From positions 64,709,447 to 64,773,446 of the forward strand of contig CM057477.1 in NCBI GenBank assembly GCA_030035585.1: a stretch of 64,000 bases of DNA, read 5' to 3'. Under the pieces are notes generated by a model that saw only the letters and a list, made by a program, of their open reading frames with translations, was not told the DNA's origin and made no database searches. Source of the stretch: Dugong dugon (lineage: Eukaryota > Chordata > Mammalia > Sirenia > Dugongidae). This document shows positions 11,266 through 22,322 of the stretch, one piece after another. The translations under genes and the position numbers were made by a program. Positions within the stretch are counted from its first letter, which is position 1. Every line of letters begins with the position of its first letter.

Positions 11266-14200
11266 CGCATGTCAGTTTCTCATACTGTGGTGGCTTGCGT
11301 GTTGCTGTGATGCTGGAAGCTATGCCACTGGTATTTCAAATACCAGCAGGGTCACCCATTGTGAATAGGTTTCAGCTGACCTTCCAAACTAAGAATTACA
11401 ACTAGAAAGAAGGAAATGGCAGTATACTTCTTTAAAAAAAATGGTCATTGAAAACCTTATGGAATACTTGCGGAGCATTGATACAGTGTGGGAAGATGAG
11501 CCCCTCAGGTCCAAGGGGACTCAAAATACGACTAGGAAAGAGCTGTCTCAGCAAAGTAGAGTCAACTTTAATGACAATGGATGGACTCAAGCTTTCATGA
11601 CCTTCATTTGCTGAGGCTGTACAACTCAAGATGAGAGGAAATAGCTGCAAACATCCATTAATAATCGGAACATGGAATGTATGAAGTACGAATCAAGGAA
11701 AACTGGAAGTTGTCAAAAATAAAATTGAATGCATAAAGATCGATATCCTAGGCATCAGTGAGCTGAAATTGACTGGTATTGTTCATTCTGAATTGGACAA
11801 TCATATGGTCTACTATGCCAAGAATGACAACTTGAAGAGGAATGGGGTTGCACTCATCATCAAAAACAGCATTTCAAGATTCATCCTGAAGTACAATGCT
11901 GTCAGTGATAGGACACTATCCATGTGCGTACAAGACAAGTTAATGCGACTATAATTCAAATTTACGCACCAACTACTAATGCTGAAGATGAGGAAACTGA
12001 AGATTTTTAGCAACTTCTGCTGTCCAAAAATTGATCAAACATGCAATCAAGATGCACTGATAATTACTGCTGATTGGAATGTGAAAGTTGGAAACAAAAA
12101 AGAAGGATCTGTAGTTGGAAAATATGGTCTTGGTGACAGAAATGACACAGGAGATCTAACAATAGAATTCTGCAAGACCAACAACTTCTTCACTGCAAAT
12201 ACCATTTTTCACCAACATAAATGTCGACTATTCACGTGGACCTCACCAGATGGAAAACACAGGAAACAAGCTGACTACATCTGTGGAAAGAGATAATGGA
12301 GAACTCAATATCATCAGTCAGAACAAGGTCAGGGGCAGGCTGGGGATCAGACCATCAATTACTCTTATGCAAAGTTACGTTAAAGCTGAAGAAAATTAAA
12401 ACAAGACCACCGGAACCAAAATACGACTTTGAGTATATCCCACCTGAATTTAGAGACCATCTCAAGAACAAATTTGATGCACTGAACACTATTGACCCAA
12501 GACCAGAACAGTTGTGGAATGACATCAAGGACATCATACATGAAGAAAGCAAGAGCTCCTTAAAAAAACAGGAAAGAAAGAAAAGACTGAAACGGATGTC
12601 AGAAGAGACTCTGAAACTTGCTCTAAAGCTAAAGGAAGAAATGAAGAAGTAAAAGAGCTGAAGAGGAGATTTCAAAGGGTGGCTCAAGACGACTAATGTA
12701 TTATAACGAAATGTGCAAAGACTTGGAGTTAAAAAACCAAAAGGGAAGAACATGCATGGTATTTCTCAAGCTAAAAGAATTGATGAGAAGATTCAAGCCT
12801 CGAGTTGCAATACTGAAGGATTCTATGGGGAAAATATTAAACAATGCAGGAAACATCAAAAGAAGATGGAAGGGATACATAGAGTCACTGTACCAAAAAA
12901 AATGGTCAACATTCAACCATTTCAGGAGGTAGCATATGAGCAGGAACCGATGGTACTGAAGGAAGAGGTCCAAGCTGCACTGAAGGCACTGGCGAAAAAC
13001 AAGACTCTGGAAATTGATGGAATACCAACTGAGATGTTTTCAACAAACGGATGCAGCACTGAAGTGCTCACTTGTCTATGCTAAGAACTTTGGAAGACAG
13101 CTACCTGGCCAACTGACTGGAAGAGATCCATATTCATGACTAGTCCCAAGAAAGGTGATCCAACTGAATGTGGAAATTATCAAACAATATCATTAATATC
13201 ACATGCTGGCAAAATTTTGCTGAAGATCATTCAAAAGTGGCTGCAGCAGTATATCGACAGGGAACTGCCAGAAATTCAAGCCGGATTTATAACAGCACGT
13301 GGAACCAAGGATACTACTGCTGATGTCAGATGGATCCATAGTCAATAGTTTTATTGACTATGCTAAGGCACTTGACTGTGTGGATCGTAACAAAATATGG
13401 ATAACATCGCAGAGAATGGGAATTCCAGAACATTTAATTGTGCACATGAGGAATCTGTACATGGATCAAGAGGCAGTCATTCAAACAGAACAAGGGGATA
13501 CTGCATGGTTTAAAGTCAGGAAAGATGTGCATCAAGGTTGTATCCTTTCATCATACCTATTCAAACTGTATGCTGAGCAAATAATCCAAGAAGCTGGACT
13601 ATAGGAAGAAGAATGGGCCATTAGGGTTGGTGGATGACTCATTAACAAACCTGCGACAAGCCAATGGCACAACATTGCTTGCTGAAAGCAAAGAGGACTT
13701 GAAGCACTTACTGATGAAGATCAAAGACTAAGCCTTCAGTATGGATTACACCTCAACATAAAGAACAAAAATCCTCACAACTGGACCAATAAACAACATC
13801 ACGATAAACCAAGAAAAGAATGAAGCTGTCAAGGGATTCATTTTACTTTGAACCACAATGACATCCATGGAAGCAGCAATCAAGAGATCAAACAACATAT
13901 TGCACTGGGCAAATCTGCTGCCAAAGACCTTTTTAAAGTGTTGAAAAGCAAAGATGTCACTTTGACTACTAAGGTGTGCCTGACCCAAGCCATGGTGTTG
14001 TCAATCGCCTCATACGCATGTGAAAGCTAGACAATGAATAAGGAAGACGGAAGAAGAATTGATGCGTTTGAATTATGGTGTTGGCGAAGAATACCGAATA
14101 TACCATGGACCGCCGAAAGAATGAGCAAGTGAAATACAGCCTGAGTGCTCTCTGGAAGCGAGGATGGTGAGACTTTGTCTCACGTACTTCGGACATGTTA

Positions 14201-14418
14201 TCAGGAGGGAGAATTCCCTGGAGAAGGACATCATGCTTGGTAAGGGAGGAGGTCAGCGAAAGAGAGGAAGATCCTCGACAAGATAGACTGACACAGTGGT
14301 TGCAGCAATTGGCTCAAACACAGCAATGATTGTGAGGATGGAGCAGGACTGGGAAGTGTTCTGTTGTACATGGGGTTGCTGAGTTAGAACCGACTCACGG
14401 CATCACCTAACAACAACA
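11266..14418 (+). mobile_element. Decayed RTE-clade (BovB-like) LINE, near full length
   Basis: Broken open frames in several phases recover a single RTE-type polyprotein in order. The endonuclease region is at about 11660-12300 (SELKLTGIVHSELDNHMVYY; TADWNVKVGNKKEGSVVGKY; FTWTSPDGKHRKQADYI). A linker is at 12300-13080. Reverse transcriptase is at 13130-13720 (SPKKGDPTECGNYQTISLIS; HQGCILSSYLFKLYAEQ). The catalytic YADD box reads QANG near 13651-13662, so the enzyme is dead. Stops and frameshifts are frequent. The 3' end GAACCGACTCACGGCATCAC, then CTAACAACAACA, resembles the AfroSINE tail. Endonuclease-RT order without an ORF1 fits RTE. Confidence 0.88.
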
Positions 14419-14559
14419 TATACTTCAGTTTTGTATTTTAAAGCCTTTCTTGTTCTTTTTGTTTTATTTTTCTTTTTTAATTATATACAAGGTGGTGGTA
14501 GGGATAATCTCTCCAGTGCTGGGGCAACTAGATTAGACCAAATGGAACAGAAACATCAG

Positions 14560-14635
14560 TATCAATTACTTCAGAAATTAGTTATTGAATACCTATTGTG
14601 TGTCAGGCACTGTTCTAGACAATAGCATAATTAGT
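14560..14635 (+). repeat. L2/MIR-type fragment
   Basis: ATTGAATACCTATTGTGTGT then CAGGCACTGTTCTAGACAAT is the familiar old mammalian L2/MIR wording. Confidence 0.55.
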
Positions 14636-15978
14636 AAGAATAGATAATTGAATAGCAGATATAGCCGTAATCAAAATAAAATCCTATTCCTTAGGAAACT
14701 TACATTCAACATTACACATTAGTTTCCTAAAAAGCTATGACAGTAGCGAAAAACTGGAGAGGCCTGACTGATAAACAACAATCAAACCCTTTTACAGATG
14801 TGTATTTTCTTTAGGTAAGTCATCAATAAGTCAAGGCCAAACTGCATTTCACAGTTAGTCAAGCTAGACTTTAACTCAAAATGCTATTAACAAAAGCCGC
14901 AGGAGCAAACAGCTTTAGACGTGAACAAGACCTCAGAGGTTTTACTCCATCATTTTACAAATGAAATTGAGACCCACTGGAATTCCTTGCTGAAGGTCAC
15001 AGAACCAACCAAACAAGGCAGAAAGAATGAGGGCAAGAATCCAAATCTTTGGTCACTTTTCAGGTTAACACACATTCATAATTATCATTTATATGTTTCA
15101 TATACACACTCTATGCTTATTGGGCCGTATTAAAATCAAAAGTTTTACTGCTTGTGCTAACAGGTGAGAAGACGGCACAGATTCATGAAATGCATGAATC
15201 ATTTTTTTTTTTTTTGCAATTTCATTTTAGTAAAAAACTTAATTCTTTTAACCAAACTTTTTTTTTTACTCTCAGGGAAATGACAAAAAATTGTTAAAAA
15301 ATGCTATTGTTTTCATCTTTTACCTCCTTTTTCTTCTTTTCACCACCCACTACTCCAGGCCCTTCTCCATTAACAAAAGTATTAATAAGCTGCCAAAACA
15401 AAATAAGGCAGGCACCAGAAAACAGAATCCAGGGTGACGGTGGGGAGTGGGGAGGAGGCTAGAAGGAGAATATATGAGCTACTAATACCAAGTACGTGGT
15501 GTGTCCTATTGGAATCCAGACCGTCTGGCCCCAGAGACCAAGTTCTTAACCACCTTTTAAAAAACTCAATCTATACATCTGCATTTGAGTATAATTCCCC
15601 ATTTCCCAGGGGGAGAGGTGCTAAGACACCCACTTTGCTGAGATACGAAAAATATCTAGTCCAGTTTTCCAAGTTCTGCTTCATTTAGTTTTGGGTAAAG
15701 CATTATCTAAGCACTTCAGCATTTGAACTTACTATCTGTTAAAAAGTAATTTTGATACAGAAGTTCACTGTACTATTGCAACCTTTCTGTGAGTTTAAAT
15801 TTCTTTTCAAAATAAGTTTTAAAAAACTAATTTTGAAGTTGAGGATTAAATAACGAATAGAAATGATTCCTTAAAAAAAAAAAGTTCCTATATTATGCTA
15901 CATAAGAACACAACAGAGTCCTTTCCAAAGTCATCTTAATAGTGACAGCAGACGTTATGCAAAGTGAAGTGGAATTAC

Positions 15979-16179
15979 CTTTGGGTTTTTCTAAAAGTCT
16001 CTGACATGTTTCTCTGACTTTGGTAAAAAGTTCAGAACCTGCTAATTTTTTAGAAATCCCAACTCTCAGCATAACAGCTCCAGGTGTGAATTTTAAGAGT
16101 GCAGCCCCAGGCTCTCGTGGTTCTTTTGGATGTTTTGGCATAAGACCAGACCAATCCACATCTATCACGTCTAACGGAT
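15979..16179 (-). CDS. ZC3H13: ZC3H13 exon I (conserved C-terminal domain, first part)
   Basis: 201 bp with acceptor AACTTTTTGCAG|ATCCG and donor AAACCCAAAG|GTAATT. It encodes window residues 1158-1223, beginning PLDVIDVDWSGLMPKHPKEP, then a stretch around KFTPGAVMLRVGISKKLAGS, ending RETCQRLLEKPK. Unlike the rest of the protein it has normal complexity and hydrophobic spacing, consistent with a folded C-terminal domain used for contacts in the WTAP/VIRMA complex. That partner assignment is family knowledge, not visible here. Confidence 0.97.
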
Positions 16180-17420
16180 CTGCAAAAAGTTAAAGGATAG
16201 AATTTTTTAATACCATGAAATAGCATTTTTGTTATCTATAGATAAATATATATCAAGACAAAATACAGAAAGTATTAAATAACAAGTACTTTAAACTCAA
16301 ATGTCATCATCTTAAATTGAAAGCTTTTCCATAAACACTAACATTCAGAATTTAAACCCTTACAAATAAAAAACAATCTACCCACCAAAACAGACAAGTA
16401 AACAAAAAACAAAAAAATCCACCCTACAAATAATCATTTAAATCACATGAGAGATCGCACGAGAAAAAACATCATTTCACTAAGATTTGATCTGATGTTT
16501 TGAAACTTGGCACTAGAATTCTTTGAAGGGTCAAATCTAAGAGTGTATTTAGTTTGCAAGCGTGCACACACACACACGTTTTACTTTCTAAAAACAAATG
16601 ATTATCAAATTTTATCAATATTGAGACCAAATAATCCACCCATCAAGAAGGAGTAATTGAGGAAATTAACAAAATAACGTTCTATTTAGGAATACCGAAT
16701 ATCAGATAATTATTAAAGATAACAATCAGACATATCTTCTACATGAGTAGAAAAAACTGTGAACTCTAAGTGCTAATTAAATCAAAATAAAAAGTTAATA
16801 TTTTACATACCCAGACAAAGCAAAGACCCTCACTAAGGATAAATAAGAAATTGTTAGTAACAATCAGACTGAGATGATTCAACAGGACCATCAAGGGGTG
16901 TTGCTTCATGGTATAGTCACTAGAGTGAGCTCTTTGGCAAGGCAAAAAGTACTATAAGTCAAAATACTAATTACTGAATTTAGAAACCTGACAGAAAGGG
17001 GTATATAAACAGTGTTCAAATATTTCAACTATTGTAAATTTTTAAATGGTCATTTAAAAAGTTGTAGCACCATAGTCGTGAAGCTCTGTATCATATAATC
17101 TACCATCTAGAACACTGCTTGGCAATCAACATTTGGTTAGATTTCAAGTCACATAATATGAATCTTAAATTCTGGAAAGGGCATCTTGAAATTTCACTAT
17201 TATAAATGAGTCCCTTTCTAATTCATAGGCAATGTTTACCTTCCCTCACTGAGTTGAAAATGAGAAGGATATATGGACTGTAATTTTCATTTTATTGGAC
17301 TTGCAACCTTAATTAAAATACGAGGAGAATTCTAACTGCCTTACATCAATTCTTACAGAGAAAACCTTAATATCATGAATCAAATAATCTTTATGTTCTA
17401 TCACCTCCGCAAATGATTAC
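16180..17420 (-). other. ZC3H13: ZC3H13 intron between exons H and I
   Basis: 1,241-bp GT-AG intron, AT-rich, with a short CA run near 16566. No mobile element or other feature was recognised. Confidence 0.9.
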
Positions 17421-17570
17421 CTGGCATCTTCTCTTCATCTTGTTGATCCTCCCTCTTTTCAGCATCACCTGCCAGAATTTCATCTAGTTCATCATCACTG
17501 ATTGGCTCATATCCTTCTCCAGCCCCAGACCCTAGTGAATGTGCATCATCTAACTTGGATTCGTCATCTC
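17421..17570 (-). CDS. ZC3H13: ZC3H13 exon H (acidic segment)
   Basis: 150 bp encoding window residues 1108-1156, with DDESKLDDAHSLGSGAGEGY and then EPISDDELDEILAGDAEKRE. The region is strongly acidic and highly conserved between mammals as I recall the family. The donor is AAGATGCCAG|GTAATC. The acceptor reads TTTAGCAG|GAGATG, two AGs three bases apart (TAG then CAG). Using the upstream one would extend the exon to 17573 and insert one Ala between Glu and Gly. Confidence 0.95.
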
Positions 17571-18384
17571 CTGCTAAACAGAGAAACTGATTGCACATCA
17601 AAGAGAACTTCCAAGTGAAGAGATGTTTAGTCAAGTCAAAGACATAGAGGCTGTGCACAATGGAAAGCCTGAAAAGCATTTTTTCATTAGAAAACTATTT
17701 TTCTTTATTATTGAAACATTTGATAATTTGAAAACTGAAAAGATAAAATTTATTAAATTTGGTTTTAATGCAAAAACATAATATGGACAGCAACAGAATA
17801 GGTTATAAGATTATAATTAAAATATGAGAAATAAAAGCTACTACTAATATATTAATGTTAATTACATATGTTGTATTAATTTGTACTAAAAAATCTTTAA
17901 GTAAATCCAGACAAATCTACTAATTTTAGAAGGCGACAGTAACTTCTTAGCTTAAATAAACTCATTAAAAAATCTTATGAACTTAATAAGATTTATTTTA
18001 AGCTTAAATCTTAGCCCATAATAATACATGATACGAAAATCAGTGAAATAAAAATGCAGAGGTGCCATTAATTCTTCCTCCACCTCCCAACTTCTCTTCC
18101 CTATCCCAATATTTTCCTTTAAATACTAAATATAATTTTCAGAATGTTGTAATACAATTCAAGATATCTTTGCTAGTTCCACTAGTGTATGTTCTATCTC
18201 TTTACTTTACCAACTTTTCTCAATCACCTATGCCAAGCTTGTCTCCGGGTGAGTTAGTTGTGCATTTAAATAATCCCAAAACTACAAAATATGCTTAATA
18301 TTTCTAGTCATTAGTTATCCATAAACTTTACTGAGGCTATAGAACAAGTTTTCAAAATGCAAAGTTACGCTTTATAGGTATAAT

Positions 18385-18790
18385 TTTGTTGTTGTTGTTG
18401 CTGTTGTTGTTAAGTGCCACTGAGTTGGTTCCTCATTGAGGGTCTTCCTCTTTTTCGCTAACATTCTACTATACCAAGCATGATGTCCTTCAGGGACTGG
18501 TCCCTCCTGATAACATGCCCAAGGTACATGAGATGAGGTCTTGCCATTCTTAATTCTAAGGAGCATTCTGTCTCTACTTCTTCCAAGACAGATTTGTTCT
18601 TCATTTAGTTTGTTGTACTGTGGTGGTTTGTATGTTGCTAGAGTCTATGCCACTGATATTTCAAATACCAGCAGGGTCACCCACGGTGGATAGGTTTCAG
18701 AAGAGCTTCTAGACTAAGGCAGACTAGGAAGAAAGATGTGGAGATCTACTGCCAAAAAGGATTGGCCTGTGAAAATCTTATGGATAGCAG
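18385..18790 (-). mobile_element. RTE LINE remnant with inverted 5' segment
   Basis: 18385-18605 is the RTE 3' end on the minus strand: its complement matches 14160-14410 (ATGTTATCAGGAGGGA, GGACATCATGCTTGGTA), with a GTT-repeat tail at 18389-18412. 18610-18790 is the RTE 5' region on the plus strand, matching 11280-11470 (CCACTGATATTTCAAATACC, AGCAGGGTCACCCACGG). The two pieces point in opposite directions. Confidence 0.8.
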
Positions 18791-18911
18791 CAGGTGTAAG
18801 TTTACAGCAAATAAAACATAAGAAACTATGAAATATTTTTAGCCATTCTGATAATTTTCTATTCTATCAAATTCTATAATAATAATTATGTAATATAATA
18901 ATTCTGCCCAT

Positions 18912-19125
18912 ACCATCTCGGTGGTGTTAACAGGTAAGTACTTGACTACTAGCTGAAAGGTTGGCCTTCTGAACCCACCAAGAGGGGTCTTGACAGACAG
19001 GACTGGCGATCTACTTCTGAAAGGTCACAGCCTTGAAAACCCTATGGAGCCATTCTACTCTGCACACGTGGGGCTGCCATGAGTCAGAATCGATTCGAGG
19101 GCAACTAACAACAACAACAACACAA
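18912..19125 (+). mobile_element. AfroSINE, old copy with RTE-like tail
   Basis: GGTGGTGTTAACAGGTAAGT, CTAGCTGAAAGGTTGG, CCCTATGGAGCCATTCTACT and ATGAGTCAGAATCGATTCGA, ending in GGGCAACTAACAACAACAAC, the same kind of tail as the RTE LINE. Confidence 0.8.
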
Positions 19126-19656
19126 CATCACCAATCCCCCTCCAAGGTAACCAATTTTAATACTGTCTTTATACAAATATACACATAAACATAAATACAT
19201 ATACTGGGATTTTTAAGTTTTCAAGTTCACTAACTCATTTTCCTACTTTAAGTGAATGAAATTTTTCTATCACATAAATTTCTATGCTATATTATCTGCG
19301 GTCACAACCGGCAAATGACATATTTTAGGGATGAGAGACACTGACTCCAATCACAAGTAGGGCTATTATAATAATTAGTTCAATTATATTCAATTATACA
19401 CCAAGGTTGTACCTCTATTAATACCACGGCTCATGATTTGACGCTATTTATACTCAAAATTGAGATGAAAATATAACTGAAAAAAGCTGAAGTAAAAATG
19501 TTTTGTCAAGGCAAGGACTGGAGAGATGTATATCAGAGCAGCATACTGGAATACCTAGTTAGATACTCAAGAGATGTAAGAATGTTTTAAAAGAATGAGA
19601 ATTTTATTCTAAAAAGGAATGGAGCAGTATAACAGACAAAAGGAAGTAGCACTCAC

Positions 19657-20172
19657 CTTCTACACTCTCAGTTCTCTCAGATTTATTTATATCTTCAAAT
19701 CCCTGCACGGATCCCAGATCTTTATCCATTCTTTCTTTATCAAAAGCTGTAGAGTCTCGAGAAGCACCTTCTAGGTCTCTTTCATGCTCACTTTCCAGTT
19801 TTGTTTCACTGCGTTTTACACTCTCTATTTGGAAAGAATTCTCAAAAGTTCTGTCTCTGTCCCTATCCCTTTCAGTACAATCTGGAATTAGTCTCTCTCT
19901 TTCTCTGTCTAACTCTCTCCTTTTGTCTCGTTCTCTCTCTCGCTCCCGCAATCTATCTCGGTCCCTGTTCCGTGTCCAATCTTTATCAGCATCTCGGTCC
20001 CACTCTCTCTGCCTCGTATCTCTCCTCTCTCTCTCCCGGTCTCTATCATGTTCATATCTATCACGTTCTTGAAGCCGATCTCTGCTATCAAATGACCCGG
20101 ATCTTGAATGGACCTGTCGGTCTGACTCCGGAGAACTTCTTCTTGAACTATGGCTTCTTGAATCCTGGCGAT
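19657..20172 (-). CDS. ZC3H13: ZC3H13 exon G (second RD/RE region)
   Basis: 516 bp from acceptor TATTTATTTCAG|ATCGCC to donor GTGTAGAAG|GTGAGT. It encodes window residues 936-1106. It begins RQDSRSHSSRRSSPESDRQ and passes through an RD/RE-rich block around a WDRDADKDW segment and a RELDRERERLIPD segment. It ends with DKERMDKDLGSVQGFED and KSERTESVEG. The last part moves from basic repeats to acidic, probably structured sequence. The Gly codon is split over the next intron. Confidence 0.96.
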
Positions 20173-20664
20173 CTGAAATAAATATACCATATGCAAAGAG
20201 TTAATATCTAATTAAAATAGAAATAAAATGCTTCATATTTAGGTCCTCTAAAATTTATGATTTCTCTTTTTCTGTATTTATTCCCAGCTATCCAAATATC
20301 TCATTTCAAGAAAATTTAACTTCTTTCAATTAAAGTATGTCAAAACCATGTGTTTTTGGCCTATTCCCACACTATAACCACAAAATAACTTCAAAGAAAT
20401 AAGTACATAAAATAGTTACTGATCATGTTATTATTTGTTCTCTCCCTCTCCCCCTACCTTTCTGTGATCTAAAGAGACAGCATTAATTGAATGTAATTCT
20501 CATAAAAATTCCAACAGCCTTCTTTTCAGAAATGGAAATGCCATTCCAAAAGGTTACATGGAATGGCAAGGGGACCCAAATAATCAAAGCAATCTTGAAA
20601 AGGAAGAACGAAGTAGGAGGACTCACACTTCCTGATTTCAAAACATACTATTGAAAAAATAACT

Positions 20665-20742
20665 CCCATCAAGTCGATTCCAACTCATAGCAACCCCAAG
20701 TGTTACAGAGTAGAACTGCTCCATAGGGTTTCTTGGCTGTAA
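20665..20742 (-). mobile_element. AfroSINE 3' fragment, inverted
   Basis: CCCATCAAGTCGATTCCAAC, TCATAGCAACCCCAAG and AGAGTAGAACTGCTCCATAG are the complement of the SINE tail. It lies head-on to the plus-strand copy 16 bases away. Confidence 0.85.
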
Positions 20743-20757
20743 CCATTACAAAACAAA

Positions 20758-20905
20758 AGAGTTTGGCTGCTAACCAAAAGGTCGGCAGTTCGAATCTACC
20801 ACCACTCCTTGGAAACCCTATGGGGCAGTTCTACTCTTTTCTAAAGGGTCGCTGTGAGTTGGAACTGACACAATGGTAACAGGTTTGGTTTGTTTTGGTT
20901 TCACC
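20758..20905 (+). mobile_element. AfroSINE lacking its first ~25 bases
   Basis: AGAGTTTGGCTGCTAACCAA, a good B box in GGTCGGCAGTTCGAATCTAC, CCCTATGGGGCAGTTCTACT, and the tail GGGTCGCTGTGAGTTGGAAC ending GGTTTGGTTTG. Confidence 0.88.
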
Positions 20906-21702
20906 ACCACTAAAATAGCTGATTTAAAAAAAAAAAACCAAAACAGAAAATAACAGGTGTTGGTGAAGATGTGGAGAAATCGGAACCTTCGTTCATTGCT
21001 GGTGGGAATGCAAAATGGTATAGGCGCTGTGGAAAAGCCTGGCAGTTCCTCAGAAAGTTCTATGTTTAACCAGCAATCCCAATCTTAGGTAAATATCCAA
21101 AAGAACTGAAAGCTGGAACGCAAACAGAAACCAGTATACAATGTTTACCGCAACGCTATTTACAATAGTCAAAAGGAAGAAACAACTCAAACATCTATCA
21201 AAAGATGAATGGATAAACAAAATGTGTATACAATGGAATATGACTCAGCCATAAAGAGAAATGAAGTCCTGATACATGCTACAACATGGAAACATTATAT
21301 TGAGTAAATTAAGTCAGTCACAAAAGGAGAGATACTGTCTGATTCTGCTTATATGAAACAAGCCAATGTGTACAGACCAATGCTTATTAGTGGTTACCAA
21401 GGGTGGGAGGGGGGAAGTGCTTAAGGGGCACCGACTTCGTGAAATAATATAGTTACACAATATGATGAATATAACCAATGTCTCTGAATTACACATGTAA
21501 AAACTGTTGAACTGGCATGTTTTGTTATACATATTTTTACCATAAAAAAAAAAAAGAGAGAGAGAGAGCATTGGCTCCAGGAAGAACAGCAGGAAGGTAA
21601 AATTTTAGGCTTCAATAAGGGACCTGAATACATAAAGGCCTTCACCAACACTTACTACTAAAATCTTGATATAAAAACTGACTAACGTACCTTTATTATA
21701 CG

Positions 21703-21870
21703 CTACCCTGCTGGCAAAGTGGTTAAGTGCTACAGCTGCTAACCAGAAGGTTGGCAGTTCGAATCCACCAGATGCCCCTTGGAAACTCTACGAGGCAGTT
21801 CTATTCTGTCCTATAGGGTCGCTATGAGTTGGAATCGACTTGACGGCAATGGGTTTGGTTTTTCTTTTTT
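21703..21870 (+). mobile_element. AfroSINE (first of tandem trio)
   Basis: CTACCCTGCTGGCAAAGTGG, B box GGTTGGCAGTTCGAATCCAC, and an intact tail TCGCTATGAGTTGGAATCGA, CTTGACGGCAATGGGTTTGG. Confidence 0.9.
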
Positions 21871-21883
21871 TAATTATACAGTT

Positions 21884-22050
21884 GGAAACCCTGGTGGTGT
21901 AGCGGTTAAGAGTTTGGCTGCTAACCAAAAGGTCAGCAGCTCAAATCCACCAGGCGCCCCTTGGAAACCCTATGGGGAAATTCTACTCTGTCATATAGGG
22001 TCACTATGAGTTGCAATTGACACAAAGGCAACGGGTTTGATTTTCTGGTT
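21884..22050 (+). mobile_element. AfroSINE (second of tandem trio)
   Basis: GGAAACCCTGGTGGTGTAGC, GGTCAGCAGCTCAAATCCAC, CCCTATGGGGAAATTCTACT, TCACTATGAGTTGCAATTGA. Confidence 0.9.
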
Positions 22051-22062
22051 TATTACAATATT

Positions 22063-22258
22063 ACGGAGGTCTGGTTGTGCAGTGGTTAAAGCACTCAGCT
22101 GCTAGCCAGAAGGCGAGCAGTTCGAACCTACCATCCACTCCACAGGAGAAAGATGTGGTAGTCAGCTTCCATAAAGATGCCTTGGAAATGCAATTGGGCA
22201 TATTTACTCGCTATGAGTTGGAATCCACTTGATGGCAATGGGTTTTTTTTTTTTTTTT
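22063..22258 (+). mobile_element. AfroSINE, long subfamily (third of tandem trio)
   Basis: ACGGAGGTCTGGTTGTGCAG, CGAGCAGTTCGAACCTACC, the central GGAGAAAGATGTGGTAGTCA block, and ATGAGTTGGAATCCACTTGA ending in a T run. Confidence 0.88.
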
Positions 22259-22322
22259 GAGTTATGATAATGTTGAATGTTCTTCTATTGTAATGTTAGT
22301 ATTAATGTGATAACAGGTAATA

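Larger units (their letters stand above)
7881..15978 (-). other. ZC3H13: ZC3H13 intron between exons I and J
   Basis: 8,098-bp GT-AG intron. It carries an L1 3' end (8102-10186), one AfroSINE (11051), a long decayed RTE LINE (about 11266-14418), an L2/MIR-type fragment (about 14560-14630) and a MIR-like patch (about 14910-15020). 10200-11040 and 15020-15970 show nothing recognisable beyond AT-rich DNA. Confidence 0.9.
17571..19656 (-). other. ZC3H13: ZC3H13 intron between exons G and H
   Basis: 2,086-bp GT-AG intron containing an inverted RTE remnant (about 18385-18790) and one AfroSINE (about 18912-19125). The remainder is plain AT-rich sequence. Confidence 0.9.
20498..21556 (+). mobile_element. 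Old L1 LINE 3' end, interrupted by SINE pieces
   Basis: ORF2-end and 3' UTR wording: ATGGAATGGCAAGGGGACCC, CACACTTCCTGATTTCAAAA, then GGTGTTGGTGAAGATGTGGA and TGAATGGATAAACAAAATGT. It ends in an A run at 21544-21556 followed by a GA microsatellite. Two AfroSINE pieces sit at 20665-20905. Confidence 0.8.

Noticed and set aside
12355-12753. 132-codon minus-strand frame
   Set aside because: It is antisense to the decayed RTE LINE, whose plus-strand frames carry the recognisable endonuclease and RT text.
19801-20181. 126-codon plus-strand open frame
   Set aside because: It is antisense shadow of exon G with no independent start context or similarity.
21703-22258. Regular spaced repeats suggesting a CRISPR-like array
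   Set aside because: The units are about 170-bp AfroSINEs with tRNA-type boxes and T-rich tails, differ in subfamily, and the setting is a mammalian intron.
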